A DNA stretch of 64,000 bases from Phyllobacterium zundukense (GTDB lineage: Bacteria > Pseudomonadota > Alphaproteobacteria > Rhizobiales > Rhizobiaceae): NCBI RefSeq assembly GCF_025452195.1, contig NZ_CP104972.1, forward strand, positions 558,001 to 622,000. The letters are read 5' to 3'. Below the pieces are notes generated by a model. That model worked only from the letters and a program-made list of their open reading frames with translations, had not been told where the DNA came from and did no database searches. This document shows, in pieces, positions 27,551 through 36,765 of this stretch. Every line of letters starts with the position of its first letter. The stretch's first letter is position 1. A program made the translations under genes and the position numbers.

Positions 27551-28633
27551 ATGCGGTGTATTTTCTTACTCGTGGCCTGTGCCGCGGCGTTGTCGCTCGG
27601 CGTCTCGCACGCCTTCGCACAATCCGGTGGTGTCGAAAAAGCGGTTGGCGGCTATAATTTCGATGAAGCCGCAAAGGAAGCCCCCGGCACAAAGAATTTC
27701 CATTCGGCCGACGGTCACTTGACCTTCGCGGTCGTAACCCACACGGCGGGCAATGGCTTCTTCGACCCTGTCTATGTCGGCGCGACCGTCGCCGGCAATC
27801 TGATCGGCGCCAAGATCCTGCTGCTCGGCTCGGAATCGCCGACCGACGACCCGGCTCGCGAGATCGAAATTCTGAACCAGATCGTGCAGGATCCGACGAT
27901 CGACGGACTGATCATGACAACGCCGCAGGCCGGCGCCTATAACGACATCGTCAAAGCCGCCGAAGCGAAGGGCATTCCGGTTGCCACCACCAATTCGTTC
28001 GACGGGACGATCCTCAACCGCAACAGCCTAAGCCATACCGGTCAGGACGCCTCCGCCGCCGCGATTGCCGGCGAGGCGCTCGTCAAGTGCCTGGTGGAAA
28101 AAGGTATCGAAAAGGGCTCAATCGTGCTGCCCTCGTCAACCGCGATGGGCAACATAGAAGTGAACAACCGCGTAACATCCGCGTTCAACGCAATCGTCAA
28201 GGGTCTCAAGGACGCCGGTAAGCTCGAGAGCTTCAAGGTCGACGCGGGCCCGGAGAACACCGGCATCGACACCAATCCGAATGATCCGGTGAATGGCATC
28301 GTCACGCTGTTTGAATCGCGCGGTGACGTGGTCGGCGCCTTCGCCGGCAACAACGTGTTCACGCCGGCCCTTGCCAAGGCGGTCGCCCAGACCGGAATGA
28401 CCGGCAAGATCTGCGCTTATGGCTTCGACCTCGGCCCGGCGCAGCAGGAGGCGTTGAAGGGTGGCGACCTGACCGGCGCGCTCGGGCAGCAGCCCTTCCT
28501 GCAGGGCTTCTGGCCGGTCATGCAGCTCTATCTGCAGATTGACCGCGGCATAGCGGCGGCCAATCTCGACACGCGCGCCCAACTCGTGACCCAGGAGACC
28601 GTCGGAAACGTCGGCAAGCGCTTCGAGAATTGA
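27551..28633 (+). CDS. Sugar ABC transporter substrate-binding protein (Peripla_BP_4, FrcB/RbsB-like)
   Basis: The 360-residue protein has a signal peptide (about 1-24, HAFAQS) and a two-lobe periplasmic binding fold (TFAVVTHTAGNGFFDPVYVG, DGLIMTTPQAGAYNDIVKAA, GIPVATTNSFDGT, VVGAFAGNNVFTPALAKAVA). The start at 27551 has GGGAGGA upstream; earlier in-frame starts lack one. It captures a sugar, possibly fructose- or ribose-like, and delivers it to the fused permease 84 bases downstream. The exact ligand cannot be read from the sequence. Confidence 0.9.
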   Translation: MRCIFLLVACAAALSLGVSHAFAQSGGVEKAVGGYNFDEAAKEAPGTKNFHSADGHLTFAVVTHTAGNGFFDPVYVGATVAGNLIGAKILLLGSESPTDDPAREIEILNQIVQDPTIDGLIMTTPQAGAYNDIVKAAEAKGIPVATTNSFDGTILNRNSLSHTGQDASAAAIAGEALVKCLVEKGIEKGSIVLPSSTAMGNIEVNNRVTSAFNAIVKGLKDAGKLESFKVDAGPENTGIDTNPNDPVNGIVTLFESRGDVVGAFAGNNVFTPALAKAVAQTGMTGKICAYGFDLGPAQQEALKGGDLTGALGQQPFLQGFWPVMQLYLQIDRGIAAANLDTRAQLVTQETVGNVGKRFEN

Positions 28634-28717
28634 TGTCGTTCGGAACTCCTCAGATCGTCGTGGGCGGGCGCGAGCTCTCCTGCAGCGTGCTACGACCCGG
28701 TCGGACAGAAGAACCTT

Positions 28718-30973
28718 ATGGCGGCTAACGCGACGACACGGCTCGGCCACGCACCGTCCCAAGTCGTCGGCGGCTGGGAGGCGGGGCTCATCGCGCTGCT
28801 CTTGCTGCTCTATCTCGGCGGGGCTGTTGTCAATCCCGCGTTCTTCGGGTCGACGGAGGCGTTCCATGCACTGCTTCGCGACACCTCGCGGGTTGCCATA
28901 ATCGCAGTCGGAATGACTTTCGTCATCGTCAACAAAGATCTCGACCTCTCTGTCGGCTCCACCTATGGCCTCGTCGCCGTCGTTTTCGCCAGGCTTTTCG
29001 CGCCGAGCTTTTTCGATCTTGACGTCATCACGTCGGTGATCCTTTGTGGGCTTCTCGGTACGGTGATCGGCCTCGCCAATGGCGTGCTTGTCACGATCCT
29101 GAAAGTGCCAGCGTTTATCGCCACGCTGACGATGCTGTTCATCGGCCGCGGTTTCGTGCTTGCCCTCACGCACGGCCAGGCGATTTATTATCCCGGCAAG
29201 GCGAAAGACTATCCGCTGTTCTTCCACCTCGGCGAGACAAATTTCATCGGCTTCAACAACCAGATTGTGATCTTTGTTGTTGTCGCCGTGCTCGGCGCCC
29301 TCGTGCTGGCCAAGACACGCTGGGGCTACGAGACTTTCGCCACCGGAGGCAACGAGCAGGCGGCGGTCTATGCCGGCATACCAACGAGCTGGGTGCGTAT
29401 CCGGGCTTACTTGATCTCCTCGCTCTGTGCGACCCTTGCCGGTTTGCTTTCGGCCACCCAGGACAAGGGCGTGACCCCTCTTTACGGCGTCAGCGGCGAG
29501 TTGACGGTCATCGCCGCGGTAATCATAGGCGGCGCCTCGATCCTCGGCGGTCGCGGTCGTGTAGCCGGATCATGCCTTGGCGCGATGCTGGTTGTCCTGA
29601 TCGACAAGGTACTGCGCGAGGGCTGGCCGATCACACGCGTCATCAAAATCGGTGACGATGAAGTGGCGGTCAACGCGGTCTTCTCCCTGCCGGTTGGCGC
29701 TGTGCCGGTCATCCTCGGACTAATCCTCGTCACCGCCGTACTGATCGAGCCCCACCTCATTCGGCGCCAGGCGGCAATGCGGTTCTGGGCCTGGCTCCGC
29801 GGCAGACCGCCACCGGCGGCCTACGAGATCGGCAGCATCGCACTCGAGGGCGTCCAGACCAAGGGCGCGATGGCGACCGACATAGCGTTGTCAGCGACCG
29901 CACTCGGCAAGTTCCTTACCCGGCGCGATTCGCTCGCCATCATCCTGACCATTGTGCTGTGGCTCACGGGGGCGGTTCTCAGGCCCGACTATTGGTGGAA
30001 CTTGTCGAACACTTTTGCCATTCTGCTCAACTATACTGAGCTGGCGTTGATCACGATCGGACTCACCTATGTTATCGCGGCCGGCGATATTGACCTCTCC
30101 GTCGGCGCAGTCCTCGCCCTTGCCGGAAGTACTGCCGCCTACTTCCTGAAAGTGCTCGGCGCCGATCCCCTTGCCGCCGTCGCGATGGGCCTCCTTGCAG
30201 GAATGGCCGCTGGTCTGGTAAATGCGGTGATGACGGTCGGTTTCAAGTTGCCGGCGTTTATCGCCACGCTTGGTATGTACTACATCGCCCGCGGTCTAGC
30301 CGCGTGGTTCGTCGCCGGCCAGCAACTCACCGGCTGGCCGGAGGGCTATAACCTGTTCGGCCGCAAGTTAAATGACATCCTGCTCCACTTCCGCTTCTCT
30401 CTGGCCCCCGGAATCCTTCGCACGGTAGCAGAGGTGGTCAGCGTCCAGACGATCTGGATGTTTCTCGTCGCCCTGATCGCCGGCATCGTACTCGCTTATA
30501 TGCCGTTCGGACAAAAGGTCTGCGCCACCGGCGGCAACATCCGCGCCGCCGCTTACGCCGGCATCAACACCAACCGGGTACGCTTCATCTCGCTCATGCT
30601 GGCGGCGCTTTGCGCAAGCATGGCCGGGATCATCAACGTCGCTTACTTTCGCAGCTTCAATCCTGTCGCCGGCCAGTACCGCGAGCTTGACGCCATCGCC
30701 TCCGTGATCATCGGCGGCGGCTCGATCTTCGGTGGCTACGGCACCGTTATCGGCGCGCTTGCCGGCGCAGCCGCGATCACGCTCGTCCGGGCACTCCTGC
30801 AGCTCAATGTCCAAGGGTTCAGCATGCCGCAGCACTGGATCAATGTCTTCATCGGAGTCATCCTTATCGTTGCGGTGCTAATCGATATTTGGGTGCGCCA
30901 GGCCAATATTTTCGGACGCCTGCGAACCCGCGTCGCAAGAGGTGCACAAACACGGAAAACCGCTCATGACTGA
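28718..30973 (+). CDS. Tandem-fused sugar ABC permease (two BPD_transp_2 domains)
   Basis: The 751-residue protein contains two complete RbsC/FrcC-type permease halves. The first (about 20-350) has VGMTFVIVNKDLDLSVGSTY and IAAVIIGGASILGGRGRVAG. The second (about 400-740) has IGLTYVIAAGDIDLSVGAVL and IASVIIGGGSIFGGYGTVIG. A linker of about 50 residues joins them. Most transporters of this class use a homodimer or two separate permeases, so a single chain with both halves is unusual. The ATPase gene overlaps its stop by 8 bases. Confidence 0.9.
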   Translation: MAANATTRLGHAPSQVVGGWEAGLIALLLLLYLGGAVVNPAFFGSTEAFHALLRDTSRVAIIAVGMTFVIVNKDLDLSVGSTYGLVAVVFARLFAPSFFDLDVITSVILCGLLGTVIGLANGVLVTILKVPAFIATLTMLFIGRGFVLALTHGQAIYYPGKAKDYPLFFHLGETNFIGFNNQIVIFVVVAVLGALVLAKTRWGYETFATGGNEQAAVYAGIPTSWVRIRAYLISSLCATLAGLLSATQDKGVTPLYGVSGELTVIAAVIIGGASILGGRGRVAGSCLGAMLVVLIDKVLREGWPITRVIKIGDDEVAVNAVFSLPVGAVPVILGLILVTAVLIEPHLIRRQAAMRFWAWLRGRPPPAAYEIGSIALEGVQTKGAMATDIALSATALGKFLTRRDSLAIILTIVLWLTGAVLRPDYWWNLSNTFAILLNYTELALITIGLTYVIAAGDIDLSVGAVLALAGSTAAYFLKVLGADPLAAVAMGLLAGMAAGLVNAVMTVGFKLPAFIATLGMYYIARGLAAWFVAGQQLTGWPEGYNLFGRKLNDILLHFRFSLAPGILRTVAEVVSVQTIWMFLVALIAGIVLAYMPFGQKVCATGGNIRAAAYAGINTNRVRFISLMLAALCASMAGIINVAYFRSFNPVAGQYRELDAIASVIIGGGSIFGGYGTVIGALAGAAAITLVRALLQLNVQGFSMPQHWINVFIGVILIVAVLIDIWVRQANIFGRLRTRVARGAQTRKTAHD

Positions 30974-31742
30974 CGCGACACCACCCGAACCCATCGTGGA
31001 AATGAGGAGCATCGAAAAAGCCTTCGGGGCCGTGCAGGCGCTGCGCAAGGTTGACCTCGTCCTTTATCCTGGCGAGATTCTAGGTCTGGTCGGCGACAAT
31101 TCCGCTGGCAAGTCGACGCTCATGAAGATCCTGACCGGCGCTTATCAACGCGATGCCGGTGAAATCTTCGTTGCCGGGCAAGCGGTGCACTTCAAGAGCC
31201 CGCACGAGAGCCGTGACGTCGGCATCGAGATGATCTACCAGGATTTCGCGCTATGCGGGAACATGGATGTCGGCCAGAACATCTTTCTTGGCCGCTGGCC
31301 GCTCAACGGCCCCTTTGTCAATCGGCGGCGGATGTATGCGGAAGCAGACAGTGTGCTGAAACGGCTCAAAGTCGACGTGAACTCCGTCTATCAGAAGGTC
31401 GAGAGCCTGTCGGGCGGCCGCCAGCAGTCCGTGGCCATTGCCCGCGCGATCTCGTTCGAGCCGCGCGTCGTGATCCTCGACGAGCCGACCGCCAACCTTT
31501 CTGTGATGGCGACCGAACGCTTGCTCGAAACCATGCTGGAGCTAAAGAAGCAAGGTGTTGCCCAGATCATCATCTCGCACCGCCTCGTCGACATTTTCGC
31601 CGTGGGCGATCGCGTCATGGTGCTTAAGCGCGGCGAGTACGTCGGCGACCGCTACATCAAGAGCACCGACGAGCATGAGGTCCTGGAGATTATCGTTTCG
31701 GGCACGCGCGAGACCGCACTTACGGCCGATGAAGCAAGGTAG
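30966..31742 (+). CDS. Sugar ABC transporter ATP-binding protein (single domain, FrcA-like)
   Basis: The 258-residue protein (ATG 30966; a GTG at 30942 would add 8 residues) has Walker A GDNSAGKST, where Ser replaces the common Gly, signature LSGGRQQSV, and Walker B VVILDEPTANL. A single ABC domain separates it from two-domain RbsA/XylG proteins and matches the FrcA type. It ends the three-gene operon after the binding protein and fused permease. An IS6-like terminus starts 25 bases downstream. Confidence 0.9.
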   Translation: MTDATPPEPIVEMRSIEKAFGAVQALRKVDLVLYPGEILGLVGDNSAGKSTLMKILTGAYQRDAGEIFVAGQAVHFKSPHESRDVGIEMIYQDFALCGNMDVGQNIFLGRWPLNGPFVNRRRMYAEADSVLKRLKVDVNSVYQKVESLSGGRQQSVAIARAISFEPRVVILDEPTANLSVMATERLLETMLELKKQGVAQIIISHRLVDIFAVGDRVMVLKRGEYVGDRYIKSTDEHEVLEIIVSGTRETALTADEAR

Positions 31743-31766
31743 ATTTGACCGATTATGGATTACTTT

Positions 31767-31780
31767 GGCTCTGTCGCAAA
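31767..31780. repeat. IS6-family-like terminal inverted repeat (solo)
   Basis: GGCTCTGTCGCAAA matches the conserved end of IS6-family elements, which usually read GG-N-N-CTGTTGCAAA. No transposase follows on either side, so this is a relic or a solo end left by deletion. It marks the border of the sugar transporter operon. Confidence 0.55.
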
Positions 31781-32135
31781 CCCTGATTTTTGAGCGATGA
31801 GATTAGTTTTGTTGCCGGTGATCAGGTTGTGAGGGGTTGTCTTCTCTATTCGGCGTGGTGAGGTCAAGCCCCTTCTGACTGTCCGTAGCTTCCGTAGCTA
31901 TGGTGATTGATGTCTTCGCAGTATCGCGCTTCTCTCCGGGATCGGCCTGCGTGGCCCTCCCATTATGGGACCAGAAGAATGAGGCGGAACAATCTAATCG
32001 GCGACCTGATCGCAATAAACGACCGTACCAAGACAACGACGCGAACTCACCCCATCCGTCGTCCTGCGAGGGACATCTTTCCACCGGCGGCGGAATCTTC
32101 TTGTCTCCTTTTGTTCCTGTCACCTTGGTTGCTAA
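31781..32135. other. No supportable gene (about 355 bases)
   Basis: The stretch lies between the IS6-like end and the IS110 transposase stop. It contains only unrecognised frames and is probably insertion-sequence flank. Confidence 0.4.
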
Positions 32136-33166
32136 TTACGCAGCAACAGGCAAGCTCCCCCGTGTCCAACAGAATTCGGTTCCGTCACTCCACATGCGAT
32201 GCATGATCACTGCAAGCCGTCGGGCCAAGGCTACAACCGCCTTTTGCCTGCCGCGGCGTTTGGCAATATTCATCGCCCAGGCTCTTAGCCACGACCATTT
32301 CTTAACAGTTGTCAGCAAGACTTGCGCTGCTTCATAGAGGAGGCCGCGCATCGTGCCGTCGCCACAACAGGATACTCGTCCAACCCGTTTGCTTTCACCT
32401 GACTCCTTGAGTATCGGCGTCAAACCAAGCACAGGGCCCACCGCCTTTGAGTGCGCAAACCGCTCGGGAATATCGATCGTTGCCGTATAGGCCAGAGCCA
32501 CGACAGGACCAACGCCGGGGATCGTCATCAATCGGCGGCAGATTTCATCATCGCGTGCCAGATCCAAAACCTTCTTGTGCAGCCTGGTGAACTCTTCGCG
32601 TAGCAGTTTGCGTGCAGTCAACAAAGACTGCATGATTTCGCGAAGATCCGGCCTGTCTTCGACGAGCTCATTGATCCGCTCCTCGAATTTGACCTTGCCA
32701 ACCAATCCGACTTTCAGTTGCGCAACAATCCGCGAATGTCATTCGCGATGGCGATGGCTTTTTCCTGCAGGAGTTTGCGCGCCGTCAGCAATGCCCGGTG
32801 CTTCTGGCTCGTCAGTGTCTTCACGTGCACAGGCCGGTAGAGATTGACGCGCATCATCTGGGCTATGCCACGCGCGTCGTTGCGGTCCGTCTTATTCGGT
32901 TGGGCTTTCAAAAATGCCTTGGCGTGCCTGGTCTCGATGCAGATCGCCGGCAATCCTGCCTTAGCAAGTCCTTCATAAAGCCATTGCGACAGTGGTCCGG
33001 CTTCAAGACCGATCCGCTCGATCTGCCACCTCGCATCCTTAATCACCGAGATCAAATCCTCAGGGTGACTGGCAACCTTCATCTCCCGGCAAATCTTGCC
33101 TGTTTCATCAACAATGCAAATGGCGGTCTCTTTCACGGAGACGTCTAATCCCGCATAATGTTTCAT
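32136..33166 (-). pseudogene. IS110-family transposase, disrupted by a small deletion
   Basis: The N-terminal piece (from MKHYAGLDVSVKET, start 33166) has the DEDD domain: GLDVS, GLEAGPLSQWLYEGLA, NKTDRNDARGIAQMMRVN. The C-terminal piece (32705 to 32136) has the Transposase_20 domain: RLMTIPGVGPVVALAYTATI, and KESGESKRVGRVSCCGD. Between them the frame stops at IRGLLRN; relatives read on with FGLKVG, so a short stretch of about seven bases seems lost. The element is therefore probably immobile. IS110 elements lack clear inverted repeats and its ends were not located. It is a different subgroup from the fragments at 740 and 44286. Confidence 0.85.
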
Positions 33167-33972
33167 GCTGCGCTTCTCCCTTCGATGCTTGAGGCTGTTG
33201 AAAGACATGACCTCGTTTTACCATCAGCCAGAAGCGCAGCACCACAAATCCACAATGGCCAACGATGAGGCGCAAAGCCGAATACCCCATCTAATTGCAC
33301 GTGGGGTGTCAAGCATTTTGATGTTGAAACGACACTGCCGGGTGCATGGTTGGCTTCGCGGTCGACATTAGCCGCCGCTCGGTCATACGGTTCGTTTGAT
33401 ACTGCCCGCCTATGTGAAGCCATCACTACATCATCAGCCAGTATCCGCGCCTCGATCGCAGCCGCAATGAATGCCCTCTAACGTGAGATGGCGGTTTCTT
33501 TCCCGAAAGACTCCTTGGCGGCAACCGGAGCCGCGAAATATTTCGGACCCCTCACCTCATTCCATTCCTGCAGCAGTACCCGGTGTGCTCGTCCGCGGAT
33601 CTGACATAGCGGTATCTGCCGAGCTCATCGGATTTGCGGGTCACGCTACATGCGTGCCCCCAGGCGCAGCAACAGGAGATCACTTGGCAGGTCACTGGCG
33701 TCTACTGTTACCCAGAGTGTGGTGCTTTCGCTCCGAGCGACACAACTCTCTGCGGAGGCGACCGCAGTTGGTCGAGAGACCGTGCGCCCACATTTATGAT
33801 GGTAGATCGGCCAGCATGTAGATTAGTCAATAGCATTGAGGCTTCGACCCTCGGGGTAAGAAATTTTCGATGCCACATCAGTGAACGCACTGCATAGAAA
33901 CGCCGCAGCCGGCATAGATTTTATCACCAAATGGTGCTATTTTCCGCGCTTCAACTAGGGAGCTGCTACATC
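33167..33972. other. No supportable gene (about 800 bases)
   Basis: The stretch holds several short unrecognised frames on both strands. It probably contains the outer part of the IS110 element and decayed DNA. The promoter of vapBC should lie in the last 100 bases. Confidence 0.4.
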
Positions 33973-34173
33973 ATGCGATCAACTATTAACCTCGACGATA
34001 CGCTTATGGAGAAGGCCAGGTTCTTGACCGGTACAAATGAAACAGCGGCCCTAGTGCGCCAGGCGTTGGAAACGCTTGTCCGTGTGGAGTCCGGAAAGCG
34101 CCTCATCGCGCTCGGAGGAACTATGCCCGATGCCGAGGCAGCTCCGCGCCGCCGGAGCGCAGCAGCCAAGTGA
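33973..34173 (+). CDS. vapB: VapB-type antitoxin
   Basis: The 66-residue protein starts at ATG 33973 with RSTINLDDTLMEKARFLTGT, a ribbon-helix-helix start as in VapB type II TA antitoxins. The helix NETAALVRQALETLVRVES follows, then a basic C-terminal tail that would bind the toxin. It binds its own promoter and neutralises VapC. The toxin gene overlaps its stop by 4 bases. Confidence 0.88.
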   Translation: MRSTINLDDTLMEKARFLTGTNETAALVRQALETLVRVESGKRLIALGGTMPDAEAAPRRRSAAAK

Positions 34174-34553
34174 TCCTCGCGGACACCTCGATCTGGATTG
34201 ATCATTTTCGTCGTGTTGATGCGGAGCTGCGCAGGATTATTGAAGACGACCTCCTACTTTGCCACCCAGCCGTGATCGGTGAGCTGGCGCTTGGCAGCCT
34301 TAGGGATCGCGGCAGCGTGATCGCTTTTCTGGCGGCGCAGCGCGCGGCGGTCGTCGCCACGCACGACGAAGTCATGACAATGATCGATCGCCACAGTCTT
34401 TTCAGCATCGGCATTGGCTACACCGATGCTCACCTGCTGGCATCCGTCCTTCTTGACCAGCGAGCGACCTTATGGACCAGAGACAAGCGCCTAAGAGCGG
34501 CGGCCGAAAAGGCAGGCGCTTCACTGCACCTACCCGTAAATCGTCCGAACTAA
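34170..34553 (+). CDS. vapC: VapC-type PIN-domain toxin
   Basis: The 127-residue protein starts with GTG 34170, overlapping vapB by GTGA. The PIN domain acidic residues are present: ADTSIWIDHF (Asp), VIGELALGSL (Glu), IGYTDAHLLASVL (Asp) and WTRDKRL (Asp). VapC proteins are Mg-dependent RNases that cut tRNA or rRNA. The pair looks intact and likely stabilises this island. Confidence 0.92.
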   Translation: MILADTSIWIDHFRRVDAELRRIIEDDLLLCHPAVIGELALGSLRDRGSVIAFLAAQRAAVVATHDEVMTMIDRHSLFSIGIGYTDAHLLASVLLDQRATLWTRDKRLRAAAEKAGASLHLPVNRPN

Positions 34554-34963
34554 AATTGCCAAACCAAAGCCCTTATTTTAAACGCCCCAGTAGCCGACAT
34601 CGGCCCGGCGTGATTGGAATGACCAATTTGGGGCCTACAGCAGTCCTTCCGCTTGCAGAATAACGGCGCGATAGCGTGATGTCCGAAACGGTCTCCAACA
34701 GCGTAAGGGATTTTTGCTGAAGTCGCTTCATGGGGCAATGACGTTCGAACTGATTGCTTGCCAAATACAGGGTCGCTGCCTTCGCCAGTTCAGGAGCGAT
34801 GGCAGGGGCCATCCGAATGGCCGCCTTGCGCCAACAGCGCTTATGAGGGACCGCATTGAATGGCTTAGATAGGGCCGTTCCACACAAGCCATTAGGCGAT
34901 TTTCAAGGTACAGAAACGAGAACATCACTCTTTGCTGCGGTCAGGCCATCTCGCACTGCGCCC
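34554..34963. other. No supportable gene (about 410 bases)
   Basis: A minus-strand frame (34573-34887) has plausible composition but no recognised motif and no clear ribosome binding site. The stretch is probably decayed sequence. Confidence 0.4.
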
Positions 34964-35170
34964 TCAACCGGCCAAAGGCTCGGGCTCGACTTTAAAATGT
35001 ACCGCTTCACGACAATTGAGCTCCCGAAGGACCGCAGGGAGATTGGCAAGGCGCGGGTTGCCGCGTGGCCCGAACATCCGCATCAAGTTCTTCGGATCCA
35101 TCGCCACAGCTTCGCTGAGCTGATCAAAGCCGACGGTCGCATTGATGTGAACTCGGATCCCCGAAGTCAG
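34964..35170 (-). pseudogene. HigA-like addiction-module antidote, C-terminal remnant
   Basis: The reverse frame reads HINATVGFDQLSEAVAMDPK then NLMRMFGPRGNPRLANLPAV and LRELNCREAVHFKVEP. This matches the C-terminal helix-turn-helix of the 'probable addiction module antidote' family (NATVGF..L, LMRML.P.GNP). The N-terminal third is missing or has diverged, and no toxin partner is adjacent. Confidence 0.6.
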
Positions 35171-35339
35171 CTCCGCACGGTCGCCACCGGAATGCTCTGT
35201 CTCGTATTTTGGGACAATTGCGAAGCCGGCCGCCGAGGAGGCGCGATGAGTGCAGGAGATGAAGTTGTAGGTGCTACTTCCGCATCCAGCGAATTCGAGA
35301 GCTTGCACGAAATCGTTGGGAAAGGTCATCAGATTCTGC

Positions 35340-35534
35340 CGAAAGAAAAAATGGGATAGCCTTATCGGTGGCGCTGAAACGGAGACAACGCTCAAGCGCA
35401 ACCGTCTAACCATCGATTCCATTGCTTTCAAACCCGGCGTGCTGCGCAATGTCAGCACCATAGACCTTTCCGTCGAGCATTTTGGCCGCACGCTGCGACT
35501 GCCGGTGTTTCTCGCGCCTACGATGCCGCCCTGA
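35340..35534 (+). pseudogene. FMN-dependent alpha-hydroxy-acid dehydrogenase, N-terminal remnant
   Basis: The frame contains WDSLIGGAETETTLKRNRLT followed by IDSIAFKPGVLRNVSTIDLS and LRLPVFLAP. This is the beginning of LldD-like FMN dehydrogenases (WDYLxGGAETExTLRRNR). It stops after about 60 residues, before any catalytic residue, and is followed by an unrelated relic. It is a dead fragment. Confidence 0.7.
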
Positions 35535-35589
35535 CAGCCACGAAGGCTGCCGGGTACGGACCCTGTCACAGCTTCGTCCCCGACTGCTC

Positions 35590-35724
35590 CTGACGCCCGA
35601 AGCAAAAGAGCTGAAGGCTGCATCGGCCTGCGACGTGCTGGTCGTTGGCGCGGGTGCCGCGGGGATTGCCACCGCCGCCAGCTTGCTGAAACATCGCAAG
35701 TGCCTCAACATCATTGTGCTACGA
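35590..35724 (+). pseudogene. FAD/NAD(P) oxidoreductase (sulfide:quinone reductase-like), N-terminal remnant
   Basis: CDVLVVGAGAAGIATAASLL is a Rossmann dinucleotide-binding fingerprint (GxGxxG) of SQR-like flavoproteins. Only about 45 residues remain before the DUF3313 gene end on the other strand. It directly follows the FMN-dehydrogenase fragment, so two redox gene starts were fused by deletions. Confidence 0.65.
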
Positions 35725-36643
35725 GTGGCTTCGGTTCCTTGTCGGTCCACTGTGGCGGAAGACCGTATTTGCCCGCCACGGCGCCCAGCACGCCAGGGGC
35801 TCGACCAAACGCTTCACACGCGGCGTATTTCGGCTTCCCTCCGAACCAGGACTGCACCCGGTTTCTTGAAGGAACCGAAATGTCCAGCATTTTCGGCTCC
35901 CTGCCCGTAATCAACATTCGCGAAAAGTCGCTCGCGAACTTCGTTGCCAGGCCATACGCGTCACCCACCTCGGAATAACGGGGTTTGTCCTGAATGAAAT
36001 TCGCCCCGCGGCCCCACATCATCGCAGCGCGTTGTACGCTGGTACTATCGACGGCTTCTGCCTCAACGGCGAGACCGCCGAGACCGAACGGTATACGGGG
36101 TATGCCAACAAAAGGCACCTCGCTGGGTAGCGCAAAACCGCCGCCCACGCTAACGACGGTTGCAGCGCCCGCCACAGCCTTGTTGGTCGGCACTATATCG
36201 GTGATGACAGAACGGATTGTCAAATCTGCCGGTTGGTCGGAGGAGACCATTTGGTATTTGTCGCTAAGGGCGACGCACAAGGCCCGGTCGAGCGCGTTGG
36301 ACACCAGAAAACGGTCGGCCTCCGATTTGGTCCTGGATGCAGCGATGAAGGTAAAGCTTGTCGGGACGATCCGGACCGTCTTCACTTGGGACAGTTGCCG
36401 GCCATCGATATAAAGCCGCCGCTTCTTGCCCAACTTACCCTTTGGGGGGCCAAGATTGCTGTAGGAGGTAAGCGTTCCACTTTCCTTTATGGGCATCGAG
36501 GTACATCCCGTGGCGAGGAGAGCCGTGATCAATACCAAGAAAACGGAAAATAAATGCTTTGGCGGATCGCCAACCAAGCGACGGAAGAGATGAAGATTGC
36601 TGCGCACTTTCGTTGGCCTCCAATATTGACTTCGGAAGGACAC
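35711..36643 (-). CDS. DUF3313 lipoprotein
   Basis: The 310-residue protein has a late hydrophobic signal with a lipobox LLATGC (Cys about 48); a later start nearer the signal is likely. The DUF3313 core includes GTLTSYSNLGPPKGKLGKKR, ALDRALCVALSDKYQMVSSD and DIVPTNKAVAGAA. The function of DUF3313 outer-membrane lipoproteins is unknown. The gene is monocistronic and overlaps the oxidoreductase relic at its 3' end. Confidence 0.8.
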   Translation of the reverse strand: MSFRSQYWRPTKVRSNLHLFRRLVGDPPKHLFSVFLVLITALLATGCTSMPIKESGTLTSYSNLGPPKGKLGKKRRLYIDGRQLSQVKTVRIVPTSFTFIAASRTKSEADRFLVSNALDRALCVALSDKYQMVSSDQPADLTIRSVITDIVPTNKAVAGAATVVSVGGGFALPSEVPFVGIPRIPFGLGGLAVEAEAVDSTSVQRAAMMWGRGANFIQDKPRYSEVGDAYGLATKFASDFSRMLITGREPKMLDISVPSRNRVQSWFGGKPKYAACEAFGRAPGVLGAVAGKYGLPPQWTDKEPKPLVAQ

Positions 36644-36765
36644 TGGGAGTGAAGGATTGCCGCAGCATTACAAAGACGTATTGTGAGAGGAAACCGAGGA
36701 CATAGGATCAGAAAAATCGGCAGAGGAAGTGGATTGCCGTCCAGCAGTGCCGGCCCGTCACAGTT

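Noticed and set aside
28136..29227. Minus-strand open frame of 363 residues
   Set aside because: It lies across the substrate-binding protein and permease genes, which have clear domains, and is low-complexity charged sequence.
34856..35359. Plus-strand frame of 167 residues as a gene
   Set aside because: The opposite strand carries a recognisable antidote-family helix-turn-helix over the same bases, and the plus frame shows no motif.
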